DNA of 27,357 nucleotides from Desulfuromusa sp. (GTDB taxonomy: Bacteria > Desulfobacterota > Desulfuromonadia > Desulfuromonadales > Geopsychrobacteraceae). The notes beneath the pieces are model-generated. The model worked only from the letters and a program-made list of their open reading frames with translations, was not told where the DNA came from and did no database searches. The stretch's first letter is position 1. Each line of letters begins with the position of its first letter. Positions 1 to 8,140 of this stretch are shown here, in pieces. The stretch covers positions 6,320 to 33,676 of the forward strand of contig JAOZOH010000021.1 of NCBI GenBank assembly GCA_029933365.1. The letters run 5' to 3'. Made by a program: the position numbers and the translations under genes.

Positions 1-569
1 TTTTCATTCAGTCGTTCATCAATTGATGCAACATAGATATCAACATCCGGGTGTTCTTTTTTGACCCGGGCGATTCCTTCTGGGACTGCGACCAGAAAGA
101 GCCCACGGATGCTGGTACATCCGGCCTTTTTCAGCATGTCGATACAGGCCACCAGTGATCCGCCGGTTGCCAGCATCGGATCTAGGATCAAAGCGGTGCG
201 ATTGTTTATATTGCTGGTAAACTTTTCATAGTAGGTGACAGGTTCCAGCGTTTCCTCATTGCGGTAGAGGCCAACAACACTGACGCGTGCGCTGGGGATC
301 AGGTCAAGAACTCCATCCATCATCCCCAATCCGGCACGGAGAATCGGGACAACGGTGATTTTTTTTCCTTTAATTTTCTCAACTTGAACCGGGCCGTTCC
401 AGCCGATGATTGTTTCCGGTTCAGTTTCGAGATCCTTGGTCGCTTCGTAGGTCAACAGGCGGGCGATTTCAGAGGCGAGCTCGCGGAAATCTTTGGTGCT
501 GATATCGTGTTGGCGTATCAGACCCAGTTTGTGTTTAACGAGGGGGTGATTGACTTCAAAAACGGCCAT
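1..569 (-). CDS. upp: Uracil phosphoribosyltransferase, 3' end outside window
   Basis: Cytoplasmic pyrimidine salvage enzyme that makes UMP from uracil and PRPP. I translated 189 residues from the ATG at 569 to the window edge; the usual family length is about 208, so only about 20 C-terminal residues are missing. Diagnostic motifs are an ILRAGLGM segment near residues 76-83 and the PRPP-binding loop [12 protein letters not shown] at about residues 127-138, both typical of Upp. An AAGGAG ribosome binding site lies just before the start. The gene is transcribed away from the acyltransferase gene, from its own good promoter at 611-639. The family assignment is secure. What lies downstream cannot be seen. 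Confidence 0.96.
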   Translation of the reverse strand, partial: MAVFEVNHPLVKHKLGLIRQHDISTKDFRELASEIARLLTYEATKDLETEPETIIGWNGPVQVEKIKGKKITVVPILRAGLGMMDGVLDLIPSARVSVVGLYRNEETLEPVTYYEKFTSNINNRTALILDPMLATGGSLVACIDMLKKAGCTSIRGLFLVAVPEGIARVKKEHPDVDIYVASIDERLNE

Positions 570-610
570 GATTTTCTCCTTGGAAAATGAATTGTTGGAT
601 TCAACAGCGC

Positions 611-639
611 AGCATAAAAGTATCGATTCAGTTGGTCAA
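611..639 (-). promoter_or_regulatory. Sigma-70 type promoter of upp
   Basis: Read on the minus strand, TTGACC (639-634) and TATGCT (616-611) match the -35 and -10 consensus at five of six positions each, with a 17-base spacer. The expected start of transcription is near 604, giving a leader of about 35 bases before the upp ATG. Confidence 0.65.
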
Positions 640-775
640 GGGCTTAACAGGTGATATTGTGTTAGTCTTAAGTAATGTATTTAACTCTGCCAAGAAAATG
701 GACTTCTTCTTGCCGCCAAGTTGCGCTATAGTGCGCGGTCGATCAATTTAAGGTTTTTTAGGGAGTTATCGCCAG

Positions 776-1696
776 ATGGCATCAGTTTCAATTAAACATC
801 GTAGCGAATATTTCGCCTTGCGGGTGGCTGCAGTTATTGTCAGGCGTTTATCGCGTAAGAATGCTCTGGCATTTGGGCGCGTGTTGGGACGGTTGACGAT
901 GAGGATTCTGCCAGATCGCTATCGGATGGCAAAAGATAATATGACTCTGGCATTGCCGGAGCTGAGTATTTCCGAGATCGAAACAAATGTGCGGAAAAAT
1001 TTTGAACACATTGGTATGTGTGGTGCAGAAATGCTCCGTTTTGATATGTTTCAACTTGGTGATGAGAATGTCGATAAGTATATTACTTATGATGGCTTAT
1101 CTCTGTTGCAGGAGGCGCTGGCGCTAGATCGTGGTGTTCTCCTTTTAAGTGCTCATCTCGGTTTCTGGGAGTTAGGCGGGTTTGTTCTGGCAGAGAAGGG
1201 GATTCAGTTCGATATGGTGGCAAAACCCCTCAAAAATCCGCTGGCAGATCGTTATTTTGGTGATCTGAGAAAGTCTTTTGGTGCTGAAATTCTGAATAGT
1301 CGGAAGGGTGCCCGGCGAATTCTGCAGTCATTACGAGCTAACCGTGCTGTCGGAATCATGCTTGATCAGCATATTTCGCCACCGGGCTCAGTTATGGTCG
1401 AGTTTTTTGGGCGTAAGGCTTACACAACAACGGCCATTGCCAATATGGCAATGAAAAATCAGATTCCAGTCGTGCCGGTATTTTGTCTGCGGCAACCTGA
1501 TAATAGTTATAAAGTCTGGGCTGAACCGATGTTGATGCTGACTGGAAAAGGCGAGAATGCCGTCATTGAGAACACTCAACGGTTGACTGATATTATTGAA
1601 GCTGCAGTACGTAAAGATGTCAGCCAGTGGTTCTGGATGCACAAACGCTGGCGAAAAAAGAAAATAAAGAAGCGAGTTAAGGCAGGTACTGAGTGA
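776..1696 (+). CDS. Lipid A biosynthesis (LpxL/HtrB-like) acyltransferase
   Basis: Inner-membrane acyltransferase of the LpxL/LpxM family, which transfers a fatty acyl chain to a lipid A precursor. The 306 residues fit the family length. The catalytic H-x4-E motif is seen as SAHLGFWELGG, with His127 and Glu132. The C-terminal WFWMHKRWR signature is also typical of the family. The N-terminal 20-45 residues are moderately hydrophobic with basic residues, consistent with membrane attachment. A GGGAG ribosome binding site sits about ten bases before the ATG. The gene is followed at 87 bp by prfC on the same strand, so the two may share a transcript. Which acyl position it modifies cannot be told from sequence, so no gene symbol is given. 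It implies a lipopolysaccharide-bearing outer membrane. Confidence 0.88.
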   Translation: MASVSIKHRSEYFALRVAAVIVRRLSRKNALAFGRVLGRLTMRILPDRYRMAKDNMTLALPELSISEIETNVRKNFEHIGMCGAEMLRFDMFQLGDENVDKYITYDGLSLLQEALALDRGVLLLSAHLGFWELGGFVLAEKGIQFDMVAKPLKNPLADRYFGDLRKSFGAEILNSRKGARRILQSLRANRAVGIMLDQHISPPGSVMVEFFGRKAYTTTAIANMAMKNQIPVVPVFCLRQPDNSYKVWAEPMLMLTGKGENAVIENTQRLTDIIEAAVRKDVSQWFWMHKRWRKKKIKKRVKAGTE

Positions 1697-1737
1697 ACAG
1701 AAATCTCCAGTGGCGATCTTCAGAGGAGGGACACACA

Positions 1738-1767
1738 GTGATGGTGTTCCTGCTGATGTTCAAATAA
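1738..1767 (+). CDS. Possible 9-residue leader peptide before prfC
   Basis: A strong GAGGAGG ribosome binding site at 1723-1729 is followed, eight bases later, by GTG (1738) and directly by ATG (1741). The frame encodes a very short hydrophobic peptide, MMVFLLMFK, and ends at two consecutive stops, TAATAA (1765-1770). The GAGG that serves prfC begins immediately after these stops, at 1771. The layout would allow translational coupling or a release-dependent leader. It is only ten codons long, so chance is a real possibility. Confidence 0.3.
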   Translation: MMVFLLMFK

Positions 1768-1783
1768 TAAGAGGACAAATTAA

Positions 1784-3370
1784 GTGAGTAAAGAATTACA
1801 GCGAGAAATTGCTAAGCGGCGAACTTTTGGAATTATCAGCCACCCCGACGCAGGTAAAACCACTTTGACTGAGAAGTTGTTGTTGTTTGGTGGGGCGATT
1901 CAGATGGCTGGAACGGTCAAGGCGCGTAAATCAACTCGACATGCGACCAGCGATTGGATGAGCATTGAGAAAGACCGGGGTATTTCTGTTTCATCATCGG
2001 TGATGAAGTTCAATTACCGCGATTTCGAAATCAACTTACTGGACACCCCGGGGCACCAGGATTTTTCTGAGGATACCTATCGGGTGTTGACTGCTGTTGA
2101 CAGCGCTCTAATGGTTATTGACAGTGGCAAAGGGGTTGAACCGCAGACTGAAAAGCTGATGGAAGTTTGCCGGATGCGTAATACTCCGGTCCTGACTTTT
2201 ATCAACAAGCTTGATCGTGAAGGGCTTGAGCCGCTCGATATCCTCGCTGATATTGAGGAAAAGCTGCAAATTGAATGTACGCCGCTTTCCTGGCCTATCG
2301 GTATGGGGAAGCGTTTTAAGGGAGTCTACAATCTTTACCGTAAAGAGTTGAACTTGTTTCGACCTGGAGATGATATTCGGAGTACCCGAACGGTTAAAAT
2401 CGCTGATTTGAGTGACCCTCAGTTGGATGAATTATTGGGCAGCCAAGCGGATGAATTGCGGGAGGATATTGAACTGTTGGAAGGGGCGGCAAATCCGTTT
2501 AGCCTGAATGATTATTTACGTGCCAATCAGACGCCGGTGTTTTTTGGCAGTGCTATCAATAATTTTGGTGTCCAGGAGATGCTTGATGCTTTTGTCGAGC
2601 TGGCTCCAGCTCCAGGGTTGCGGGAAACGGTAGAGCGGATTGTTGAACCGGACGAAGATCAGTTTTCCGGATTTGTGTTTAAGATTCAGGCAAATATGGA
2701 TCCCGCCCACCGTGATCGGATCGCTTTTTTGCGAATTTGTTCCGGCAAGTTTACCCGTGGGATGAAGGTGAAACATCACCGCATCGGCAAAGAAATTCCA
2801 CTCGCAAATGCGACCATATTTATGGCGCAGGACCGGGCCCATGTTGAGGAAGCTTATCCCGGTGATATTATCGGCCTGCACAACCATGGCACAATCAAAA
2901 TTGGTGATACTTTTACCGATGGAGAAGAGCTTAAGTTTACCGGAATTCCCAGTTTTGCACCGGAGCATTTTCGTCGCGTACGTCTGAAAGACCCGCTTAA
3001 ATCAAAACAGTTACAGAAGGGTTTGACCCAACTGGCAGAAGAAGGGGCGGTGCAGGTTTTCAAGCCGGTCACCGGGGCAGAATTTATTCTCGGGGCGGTT
3101 GGTGTGCTGCAGTTTGATGTGACGATGGAGCGGCTTAAAGCAGAATATAATGTCAATGCCGTTTACGAGGGGGTCGATTACACTACGGCGCGCTGGGTTG
3201 AATGTGCTGACCGAAAGCTGTTTGAAGAATTTCAAAAAAAAGAACAGGGACGCCTGGCTCACGATGCCGAAGGTCATCTGACCTATTTGGCGGCCAGTGA
3301 ATGGCGCTTGGGGCACACCATGGAGGAGTGGGAAGGAGTGCAGTTTCTGAAATCGCGGGAGCACAGCTGA
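1784..3370 (+). CDS. prfC: Peptide chain release factor 3 (RF3)
   Basis: Translational GTPase that removes RF1 or RF2 from the ribosome after peptide release. The product is 528 residues, almost the same as E. coli RF3. GTPase motifs are in order: the P-loop SHPDAGKT at residues 19-26, DTPGHQDF in switch II, and NKLDRE for guanine specificity. The PDAG form of the P-loop and the RGISVSSSV switch I segment separate RF3 from EF-G. The start is GTG, with GAGG nine bases upstream, and no better ATG is near. A rho-independent terminator follows at 3400-3428. A possible short leader ORF precedes the gene. Confidence 0.96.
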   Translation: MSKELQREIAKRRTFGIISHPDAGKTTLTEKLLLFGGAIQMAGTVKARKSTRHATSDWMSIEKDRGISVSSSVMKFNYRDFEINLLDTPGHQDFSEDTYRVLTAVDSALMVIDSGKGVEPQTEKLMEVCRMRNTPVLTFINKLDREGLEPLDILADIEEKLQIECTPLSWPIGMGKRFKGVYNLYRKELNLFRPGDDIRSTRTVKIADLSDPQLDELLGSQADELREDIELLEGAANPFSLNDYLRANQTPVFFGSAINNFGVQEMLDAFVELAPAPGLRETVERIVEPDEDQFSGFVFKIQANMDPAHRDRIAFLRICSGKFTRGMKVKHHRIGKEIPLANATIFMAQDRAHVEEAYPGDIIGLHNHGTIKIGDTFTDGEELKFTGIPSFAPEHFRRVRLKDPLKSKQLQKGLTQLAEEGAVQVFKPVTGAEFILGAVGVLQFDVTMERLKAEYNVNAVYEGVDYTTARWVECADRKLFEEFQKKEQGRLAHDAEGHLTYLAASEWRLGHTMEEWEGVQFLKSREHS

Positions 3371-3399
3371 TAAAATAGTAGATATCGAACAGCTTCTAT

Positions 3400-3428
3400 A
3401 AAAGGGGTCGCAATGCGGCTCCTTTTTT
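3400..3428 (+). terminator. Rho-independent terminator of prfC
   Basis: A 12-base stem (3400-3411 with 3415-3426, including two G-U pairs) closes on a three-base AAT loop and ends in a T run. The ATG at 3413, which opens the longest downstream reading frame, lies in this loop and so is unlikely to be a real start. Confidence 0.75.
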
Positions 3429-3429
3429 G

Positions 3430-3459
3430 TTGTGTATTGAAGTATTATTCTGCTATATT
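3430..3459 (+). promoter_or_regulatory. Possible promoter of the binding protein/kinase pair
   Basis: TTGTGT (3430-3435) and TATATT (3454-3459), 18 bases apart, directly follow the prfC terminator. They would start a transcript near 3466, leaving about 40 bases before the preferred GTG start at 3506. Confidence 0.4.
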
Positions 3460-3505
3460 TGTTTTCACTTATTATTTATTTATCATTTTATTTGGAGTAC
3501 CGTTA

Positions 3506-4513
3506 GTGCACAAATTTTTTTACTGGCGTTTCTGGTTATTGTTGATCTGTCTTGGTTCCCTTGTCTGGGTGCCTCCAGCATTGGCTGAAGAGCGGTTTAA
3601 GGTGCTGGTCGTGTTCAGCTATGAGCATGATTATCTGTGGGATGTTGAGATCCGTGAAGAGATAGAAAAGGTTCTCAATCCGCATGCTGATCTAACCTTT
3701 TTCTACATGAACACTAAAGTAGCATTGGCACGTGGGGCAGAAAAGGCCGCCGAGGTATTTGCTCTCTATCAGAAAATGCAACCGGATGGAGTTATTGCTG
3801 TCGATGATAATGCTCAATTGTTATTTGTTGTCCCCTATCTGAAAAACCGCGTTTCTACACCAGTTATTTTCTGCGGAGTCAATGCAGAACCGGAGGTCTA
3901 TGGTTATCCAGCTGATAATGTTTCCGGTATTCTGGAGCGTTATCACTTTGAAGAGAGCCTCTCTTTAAATCGGCAACTTACAGGAAAAACCGAGAAATTT
4001 GCATTAATGGTCAATGAAAGTCCCCTGGCCGATCTAATAGCCGCAGAACTTAAAACAGAAAAAGCTGAATTGTCTGCAGAAATGGTTACCTTTCTGCGCC
4101 CTAAAACTTTATCACAGGCTGTCAATATGGCTGAAAATATTCGAGATAATGTCGATCTGCTCATGTTGTTAACCCTGAAAGGGTTGGTGAATAATGAAGG
4201 TAAGCCGATCAGTGATGCCGAAGCTATTTCTACCGTTGTTCGTAGCTTCAACAAACCGACAACCGCAACAGCGGCTTTTGCCGTAAAAAATGGTGTACTC
4301 AGTGGCGTTCTGGCCACTGGACAGGAACAGGGTGAACAAGCCTCACTGATGCTGTTACAGGCGCTGCACGGAGTCCCTATGGGGCAACTGCCAGTCACCC
4401 GCAACTATCGTGGGAAAAGAATGATCAATGTTTCAACGCTGCAGCGATTAGGTATTACCCCGCATCCGATGGTTTTACGGGGGGCTGAACTGGTACGTAA
4501 TCTTCAAAAGTAA
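3506..4513 (+). CDS. Secreted ABC-type substrate-binding-like protein
   Basis: Probably a periplasmic ligand-binding protein of the ABC substrate-binding type (PF04392-like), here likely feeding a sensor rather than a transporter, because no ABC permease or ATPase gene is nearby. I prefer the GTG at 3506: GGAG lies eight bases before it, and the product then opens with a classic signal peptide (HKFFYW, a hydrophobic core, then PALA before EERF). This gives 335 residues. The longer frame from ATG 3413 starts inside the prfC terminator loop. The mature part shows alternating strand/helix segments such as VLVVFSY, PDGVIAVDD and TPVIFCGVNAE, typical of type I periplasmic binding folds. It ends 14 bp before the histidine kinase gene, so the pair are likely co-transcribed. 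The ligand is unknown. Confidence 0.75.
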   Translation: MHKFFYWRFWLLLICLGSLVWVPPALAEERFKVLVVFSYEHDYLWDVEIREEIEKVLNPHADLTFFYMNTKVALARGAEKAAEVFALYQKMQPDGVIAVDDNAQLLFVVPYLKNRVSTPVIFCGVNAEPEVYGYPADNVSGILERYHFEESLSLNRQLTGKTEKFALMVNESPLADLIAAELKTEKAELSAEMVTFLRPKTLSQAVNMAENIRDNVDLLMLLTLKGLVNNEGKPISDAEAISTVVRSFNKPTTATAAFAVKNGVLSGVLATGQEQGEQASLMLLQALHGVPMGQLPVTRNYRGKRMINVSTLQRLGITPHPMVLRGAELVRNLQK

Positions 4514-4527
4514 TCCTTCTTCCTAAG

Positions 4528-7263
4528 ATGACTTCAATGACGAGCAGACAAAATAGTAACATATCGATTAAAAGCCGCTTGAGGTGGATATCTCTGACTC
4601 TTGTTCTGGTTTTTATTCTGATTGCTACAAGTCTTTATTTTGCCTCGGTAAAGGTAGGTAAAAAAATTGACCTGATTGTTGAGGGCAACTTTCAAAGGAC
4701 AATTATCAACTCGCAGAACAGTCGTGATTTTGGATTGTTGCATGCGCGCTTAAGTGTTTTTGAAAACACTTTTTATATTGATGACACATGGTTTGAAACT
4801 GAGAAGAACGGCCTGCAGAAGGACATTATAAACCTTCAAGCAGCTAGTTCTTGTTCCACTTTAGAGACCCTTTTAGACCAGTTGCAAAAGCAGTTTTCGG
4901 TTTATCTGGAACGCCGTAAGTGGGTCAATTATCTGCTGCTTTGGCGTTCTGAACAGGATAAGGATATTGATGAACTGTTTGTCCTTCTGCAGGATATCAT
5001 CGCTGAAAAAATGATAGAAGTGACCCTTAAGGGGGGTGAAGCTGAGTATCTGGAGCAGTTGGTCCTCCTGATCTCTGGGTATCGAGAAAGTTTATTTGAA
5101 ATTGCAAAACTCAATGCAGAAGAGAATCCTGCCCATTTGCTTTCAATTTCTATTGATGCCCCTGTCCCACTGGCGACTGAATTACATAATCTGATTATGC
5201 GACTACGGACTGTAACCGCGTCAGAACCACCTATTGATCGTTTGGGACTACATCTGATCGATCGCTTTTCCCACTATCAGTATCTGATGCAACAGTATCA
5301 CCAGGAAATGGTTCGGCTGGGTGAATTAAGCCATGAATTGGAACAATTAACGGTACAAATTCTATCCACAATGGAACAACTTGATAAGCAAACTGCTGCA
5401 ACAATAGTTGAATCCAAACTTGAAATTGGAAATACCATAAAGACAACGGTCACATCTGTGCAGATTTTGCTGGTTGTTCTGGCTGCTTTATTTTGGTTTG
5501 CTCTGAGAAACCTGTTCAAAAAACACATACAAACTCCTATAACTTTGGTTGGTGAGCGACTAGAGCTGTTTCAGCGGGGCGACCACTATTCCATAATGAA
5601 ATTGGGTCGGCAGGATGAGTGGGGTAATATTGAAACAATTTTTAACCGGATGCTTATGGATTTGCAGGAGAGTGTTGAAGCTTTACAGGAATCGGAACAG
5701 CGTTATCGGGATATTTTTCACAATGCAACCGATGGTATTTTTCAGGCAACGGTTTCTGGAGGGTTGATAAGTGTTAATCCCGCTTTGGCAGAAATTTTTG
5801 GGTATGATTCTGACGGCGAGACAGAATTGGCTACTGTCATAGCTGGGCTAAATATCCAAAGGGATGTCTATTTACGAGGGGAAGATCGTGATCTCTGGCT
5901 CAGCCTGATTCGACAGCATGGAGAAGTACGTGATTTTGAAGCTCAGATGTTGCGCAAAAATGGCAGTATTTTCTGGGCAGCAGTAAATGGACATCTGATT
6001 CGCGATTCCGCCGGTCAAATCGCCTGTATTGAAGGGACAGTTAGAGATATCTCTGCACAGAAGATTGCTCAGGAAGCGGTTCAACAGTTACAGATTTATC
6101 TGCAGAATATCATTGATTCAATGCCCTCAGTGTTGATTGGTGTCGATATAAACATGAAGGTGACACTCTGGAATAAGCGTGCTGAACAAGAAAGTGTTCT
6201 CACGGCAGATGAGGCCAAGGGTCTCTCTATCAGTCAAGTTTGCCGCTTGTTTAATCCAGCTGCCTACCAGTCGAAGCTGGCGGAAACACTACGAACCAGA
6301 AAGCCAACTCGGTTGCTGAAGGTTGAGAGTCTTAAAAAAGACAAGGGTGGCGGCAATCGTTTTTTTGATATTTTGATCTACCCACTTTCTTTGACGGAGG
6401 CAAGTGGGGCAGTTATTCACATGGACGATGTGACTGAACGATTGCTCTTGGAAGAAATGATGGTTCGTTCAGAAAAAATGCAATCTATTGGTGGGTTAGC
6501 TGCAGGGTTGGCTCATGAAATCAATAATCCGCTGGCGGTTATTCTGCAGAATGTACAGGTTTTAAGCCGTCGTTTATCGCCAGATTTGGATAAGAATCGG
6601 CAAACAGCACAGGACTTGGGGACCACAATTGAGGCGCTTGGCGAATATTTCCAACTACGGGGCTGTGAAAAGATGCTCCATTCGATTTCAAATGCGGGCC
6701 AACGTGCGGCAAAAATAGTTGAAAACATGCAAAGCTTTAGCCGACGTGGGGCATCTAACTTTATCCCCTACTCAATCTCTGATCTGCTGGAGCGAACGGT
6801 TGAACTTGCTGGAAGTGATTATGATATGCGGCACCATTTTGATTTTAAGAAAATCCGTATTGTTCGCGATTATCAATCAACTCCAAACGTATATTGTGAA
6901 GCCAGCCAGATTCAACAAGTGCTGCTGAGCTTGCTGAAAAATGCCGCCCAAGCGTTAAGCCACAACTCGGATGGCTCACAGCTGACTCTGCGGATTTTAC
7001 CCTCCGGAGAGAGACATGTCTGTTTGCAAATTGAGGATAACGGCCCGGGGATGGTGGAGGATGTCGCTGCCAAAATCTTTGATCCTTTCTTCACAACGCG
7101 AGAGGTGGGGCAAGGTACCGGACTAGGGTTGTCAATTGCTTATTTCATTGTGACTCACAATCATCATGGTCGTTTGAGTGTGACTTCTAACCCGGGCCAA
7201 GGGAGTTGCTTCGAGATGATATTACCGCTGGAAAATAACGAAGAGATATTTACCTTTGAATAA
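4528..7263 (+). CDS. Double-PAS membrane sensor histidine kinase, no adjacent regulator
   Basis: A 911-residue membrane sensor kinase. Domains in order: a first membrane helix at about residues 19-40; a long periplasmic helical sensor region to about 308; a second membrane helix at about 311-331; HAMP at about 332-385; PAS/PAC at about 388-510; a second PAS at about 518-640; then the kinase core. The phosphoacceptor is His663 in GLAHEINNPLAV. The ATPase domain has the N box (Asn805 in LLKNAAQAL), EDNGPGM, and GTGLGLS. The dimerisation hairpin is unusually long, about 75 residues from His663 to SFSRR. There is no receiver domain and no response regulator gene beside it. The start has only a weak ribosome binding site; ATG 4537 is an alternative. 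It probably senses through the binding protein encoded just upstream. Confidence 0.88.
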   Translation: MTSMTSRQNSNISIKSRLRWISLTLVLVFILIATSLYFASVKVGKKIDLIVEGNFQRTIINSQNSRDFGLLHARLSVFENTFYIDDTWFETEKNGLQKDIINLQAASSCSTLETLLDQLQKQFSVYLERRKWVNYLLLWRSEQDKDIDELFVLLQDIIAEKMIEVTLKGGEAEYLEQLVLLISGYRESLFEIAKLNAEENPAHLLSISIDAPVPLATELHNLIMRLRTVTASEPPIDRLGLHLIDRFSHYQYLMQQYHQEMVRLGELSHELEQLTVQILSTMEQLDKQTAATIVESKLEIGNTIKTTVTSVQILLVVLAALFWFALRNLFKKHIQTPITLVGERLELFQRGDHYSIMKLGRQDEWGNIETIFNRMLMDLQESVEALQESEQRYRDIFHNATDGIFQATVSGGLISVNPALAEIFGYDSDGETELATVIAGLNIQRDVYLRGEDRDLWLSLIRQHGEVRDFEAQMLRKNGSIFWAAVNGHLIRDSAGQIACIEGTVRDISAQKIAQEAVQQLQIYLQNIIDSMPSVLIGVDINMKVTLWNKRAEQESVLTADEAKGLSISQVCRLFNPAAYQSKLAETLRTRKPTRLLKVESLKKDKGGGNRFFDILIYPLSLTEASGAVIHMDDVTERLLLEEMMVRSEKMQSIGGLAAGLAHEINNPLAVILQNVQVLSRRLSPDLDKNRQTAQDLGTTIEALGEYFQLRGCEKMLHSISNAGQRAAKIVENMQSFSRRGASNFIPYSISDLLERTVELAGSDYDMRHHFDFKKIRIVRDYQSTPNVYCEASQIQQVLLSLLKNAAQALSHNSDGSQLTLRILPSGERHVCLQIEDNGPGMVEDVAAKIFDPFFTTREVGQGTGLGLSIAYFIVTHNHHGRLSVTSNPGQGSCFEMILPLENNEEIFTFE

Positions 7264-7276
7264 TGCTACTTATGAT

Positions 7277-7402
7277 GGCGTCGCAAAAAGTCCGACCTCC
7301 GGTGTTGCAGCGTTTTTTCAGGATCTCGACCTACTATTATGTAGGCCTTCACCCCTGAAAAACCACTACGCCTTGTAGGACGAAATTTTTGCTTAGCGAC
7401 CC
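7277..7402. repeat. Long imperfect palindromic intergenic repeat
   Basis: About 125 bp with nested inverted repeats. The outer arms are GTCGCAAAAAGTCC (from 7280) and GGACGAAATTTTTGC ending in GCGAC (to 7400). A middle pair is TTTTTCAGG (7314-7322) with CCTGAAAAA (7354-7362). An inner stem is CCTAC/GTAGG at about 7330-7345. The whole could fold as a branched hairpin. Its form resembles dispersed intergenic palindromes of deltaproteobacteria, but only one copy is in this window. A small CGCCC/GGGCG hairpin follows at 7404-7416. Confidence 0.6.
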
Positions 7403-7448
7403 ACGCCCTCCGGGCGAATTTTCAAATGAGTAACTTGAAATATCTATC

Positions 7449-7467
7449 CCCCCTTTAGCAAAGGGGG
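7449..7467. repeat. C5T3/A3G5 intergenic palindrome, copy 1
   Basis: CCCCCTTT and AAAGGGGG form a perfect 8-bp inverted repeat around a three-base AGC spacer. A second copy with a TC spacer lies at 9552-9569, after asnS. The two mark a small dispersed intergenic repeat family. Confidence 0.6.
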
Positions 7468-7507
7468 AAGGCAGAAATCATGTTTTATGTAATTACAGGT
7501 ACTTAGA

Positions 7508-7536
7508 TTGAAGTTACTCAGAAGCCATTTTATTCT
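7508..7536 (+). promoter_or_regulatory. Probable promoter of the bacteriohemerythrin gene
   Basis: TTGAAG (7508-7513) and TATTCT (7531-7536) are 17 bases apart and lie about 37 bases before the gene start. The match is four of six at -35 and five of six at -10. Confidence 0.5.
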
Positions 7537-7572
7537 TTTTTGCGAGTGTATCACCTATGTTAGGAGGTGCTG

Positions 7573-7989
7573 ATGGCCGTTATTGCCTGGAAAAGTATTT
7601 ATGAAACCGGTATTGTTGCCTTGGATAATGAACATCGAGGGTTGATCGAAGAGATTAATCGCTTATATGAAGCGGTGCGGGACAAACAGGGGGAAGCGGT
7701 TCTCGCTGATATCCTGGCTATGTTGGAAAAATATACCGTTGATCATTTTCAGCATGAGGAAAAGTTGATGGCGGAATACCATTATTCTGGACTGGCAGAA
7801 CATCAAAAAATCCATCAGGAACTCATTGATGAAATTCAAGCTTTTAAAATGAAATCAACCTCTGGAACTGAAGAGCTGGCAAGGGAATTGCTGACATTTC
7901 TTCGGGCATGGGTATTGGAACATATTCTGAAAGTAGATAAAAATTATGGGGCATTTCTCGAGTCCCGTGGCGGGCGTTTTATCGAGTAG
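7573..7989 (+). CDS. Bacteriohemerythrin (O2-binding diiron protein)
   Basis: Small cytoplasmic oxygen-binding protein with a non-heme diiron centre in a four-helix bundle. From ATG 7573 the product is 138 residues, the usual single-domain length. All seven iron ligands of the family can be placed: His21, His58, Glu62, His77, His81, His117 and Asp122 (motifs HFQHEE, HQKIH and HILKVD). AGGAGG at 7562-7567 is five bases before this ATG; an in-frame GTG at 7567 overlaps that site and is rejected. The gene has its own promoter and terminator, so it is monocistronic. Likely roles are oxygen buffering or delivery, or protection of anaerobic enzymes. A link to the upstream kinase is possible but not shown. 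Confidence 0.93.
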   Translation: MAVIAWKSIYETGIVALDNEHRGLIEEINRLYEAVRDKQGEAVLADILAMLEKYTVDHFQHEEKLMAEYHYSGLAEHQKIHQELIDEIQAFKMKSTSGTEELARELLTFLRAWVLEHILKVDKNYGAFLESRGGRFIE

Positions 7990-8024
7990 AATTGGCTTGC
8001 AGCAGTACAATTGTTTTTGGCAAT

Positions 8025-8058
8025 AAAAAGACTGTTCGATATCGGGCAGTCTTTTTAT
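8025..8058 (+). terminator. Terminator of the bacteriohemerythrin gene
   Basis: A 16-bp inverted repeat (AAAAAGACTGTTCGAT with ATCGGGCAGTCTTTTT, two G-U pairs) ends in a T run. The arms meet with almost no loop, so a few central bases would open. The flanking A and T runs may let it work in both directions. Confidence 0.75.
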
Positions 8059-8068
8059 TTGATATCCC

Positions 8069-8098
8069 TTGCAGATCATGACTTAATCTGGAGATAAT
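8069..8098 (+). promoter_or_regulatory. Possible promoter of asnS
   Basis: TTGCAG (8069-8074) and GATAAT (8093-8098), 18 bases apart, lie just past the hemerythrin terminator and about 43 bases before the asnS ATG. Confidence 0.4.
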
Positions 8099-8140
8099 AA
8101 TAAAAACATTTCTGGTGTGTGCCTTGAAAGGAAAGTAAGG

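Noticed and set aside
2516..2968. 150-codon minus-strand frame inside prfC
   Set aside because: Antisense to RF3 with no protein family features.
3943..4404. 153-codon minus-strand frame inside the binding protein gene
   Set aside because: Shadow frame with low-complexity Ser/Val-rich translation and no start signals.
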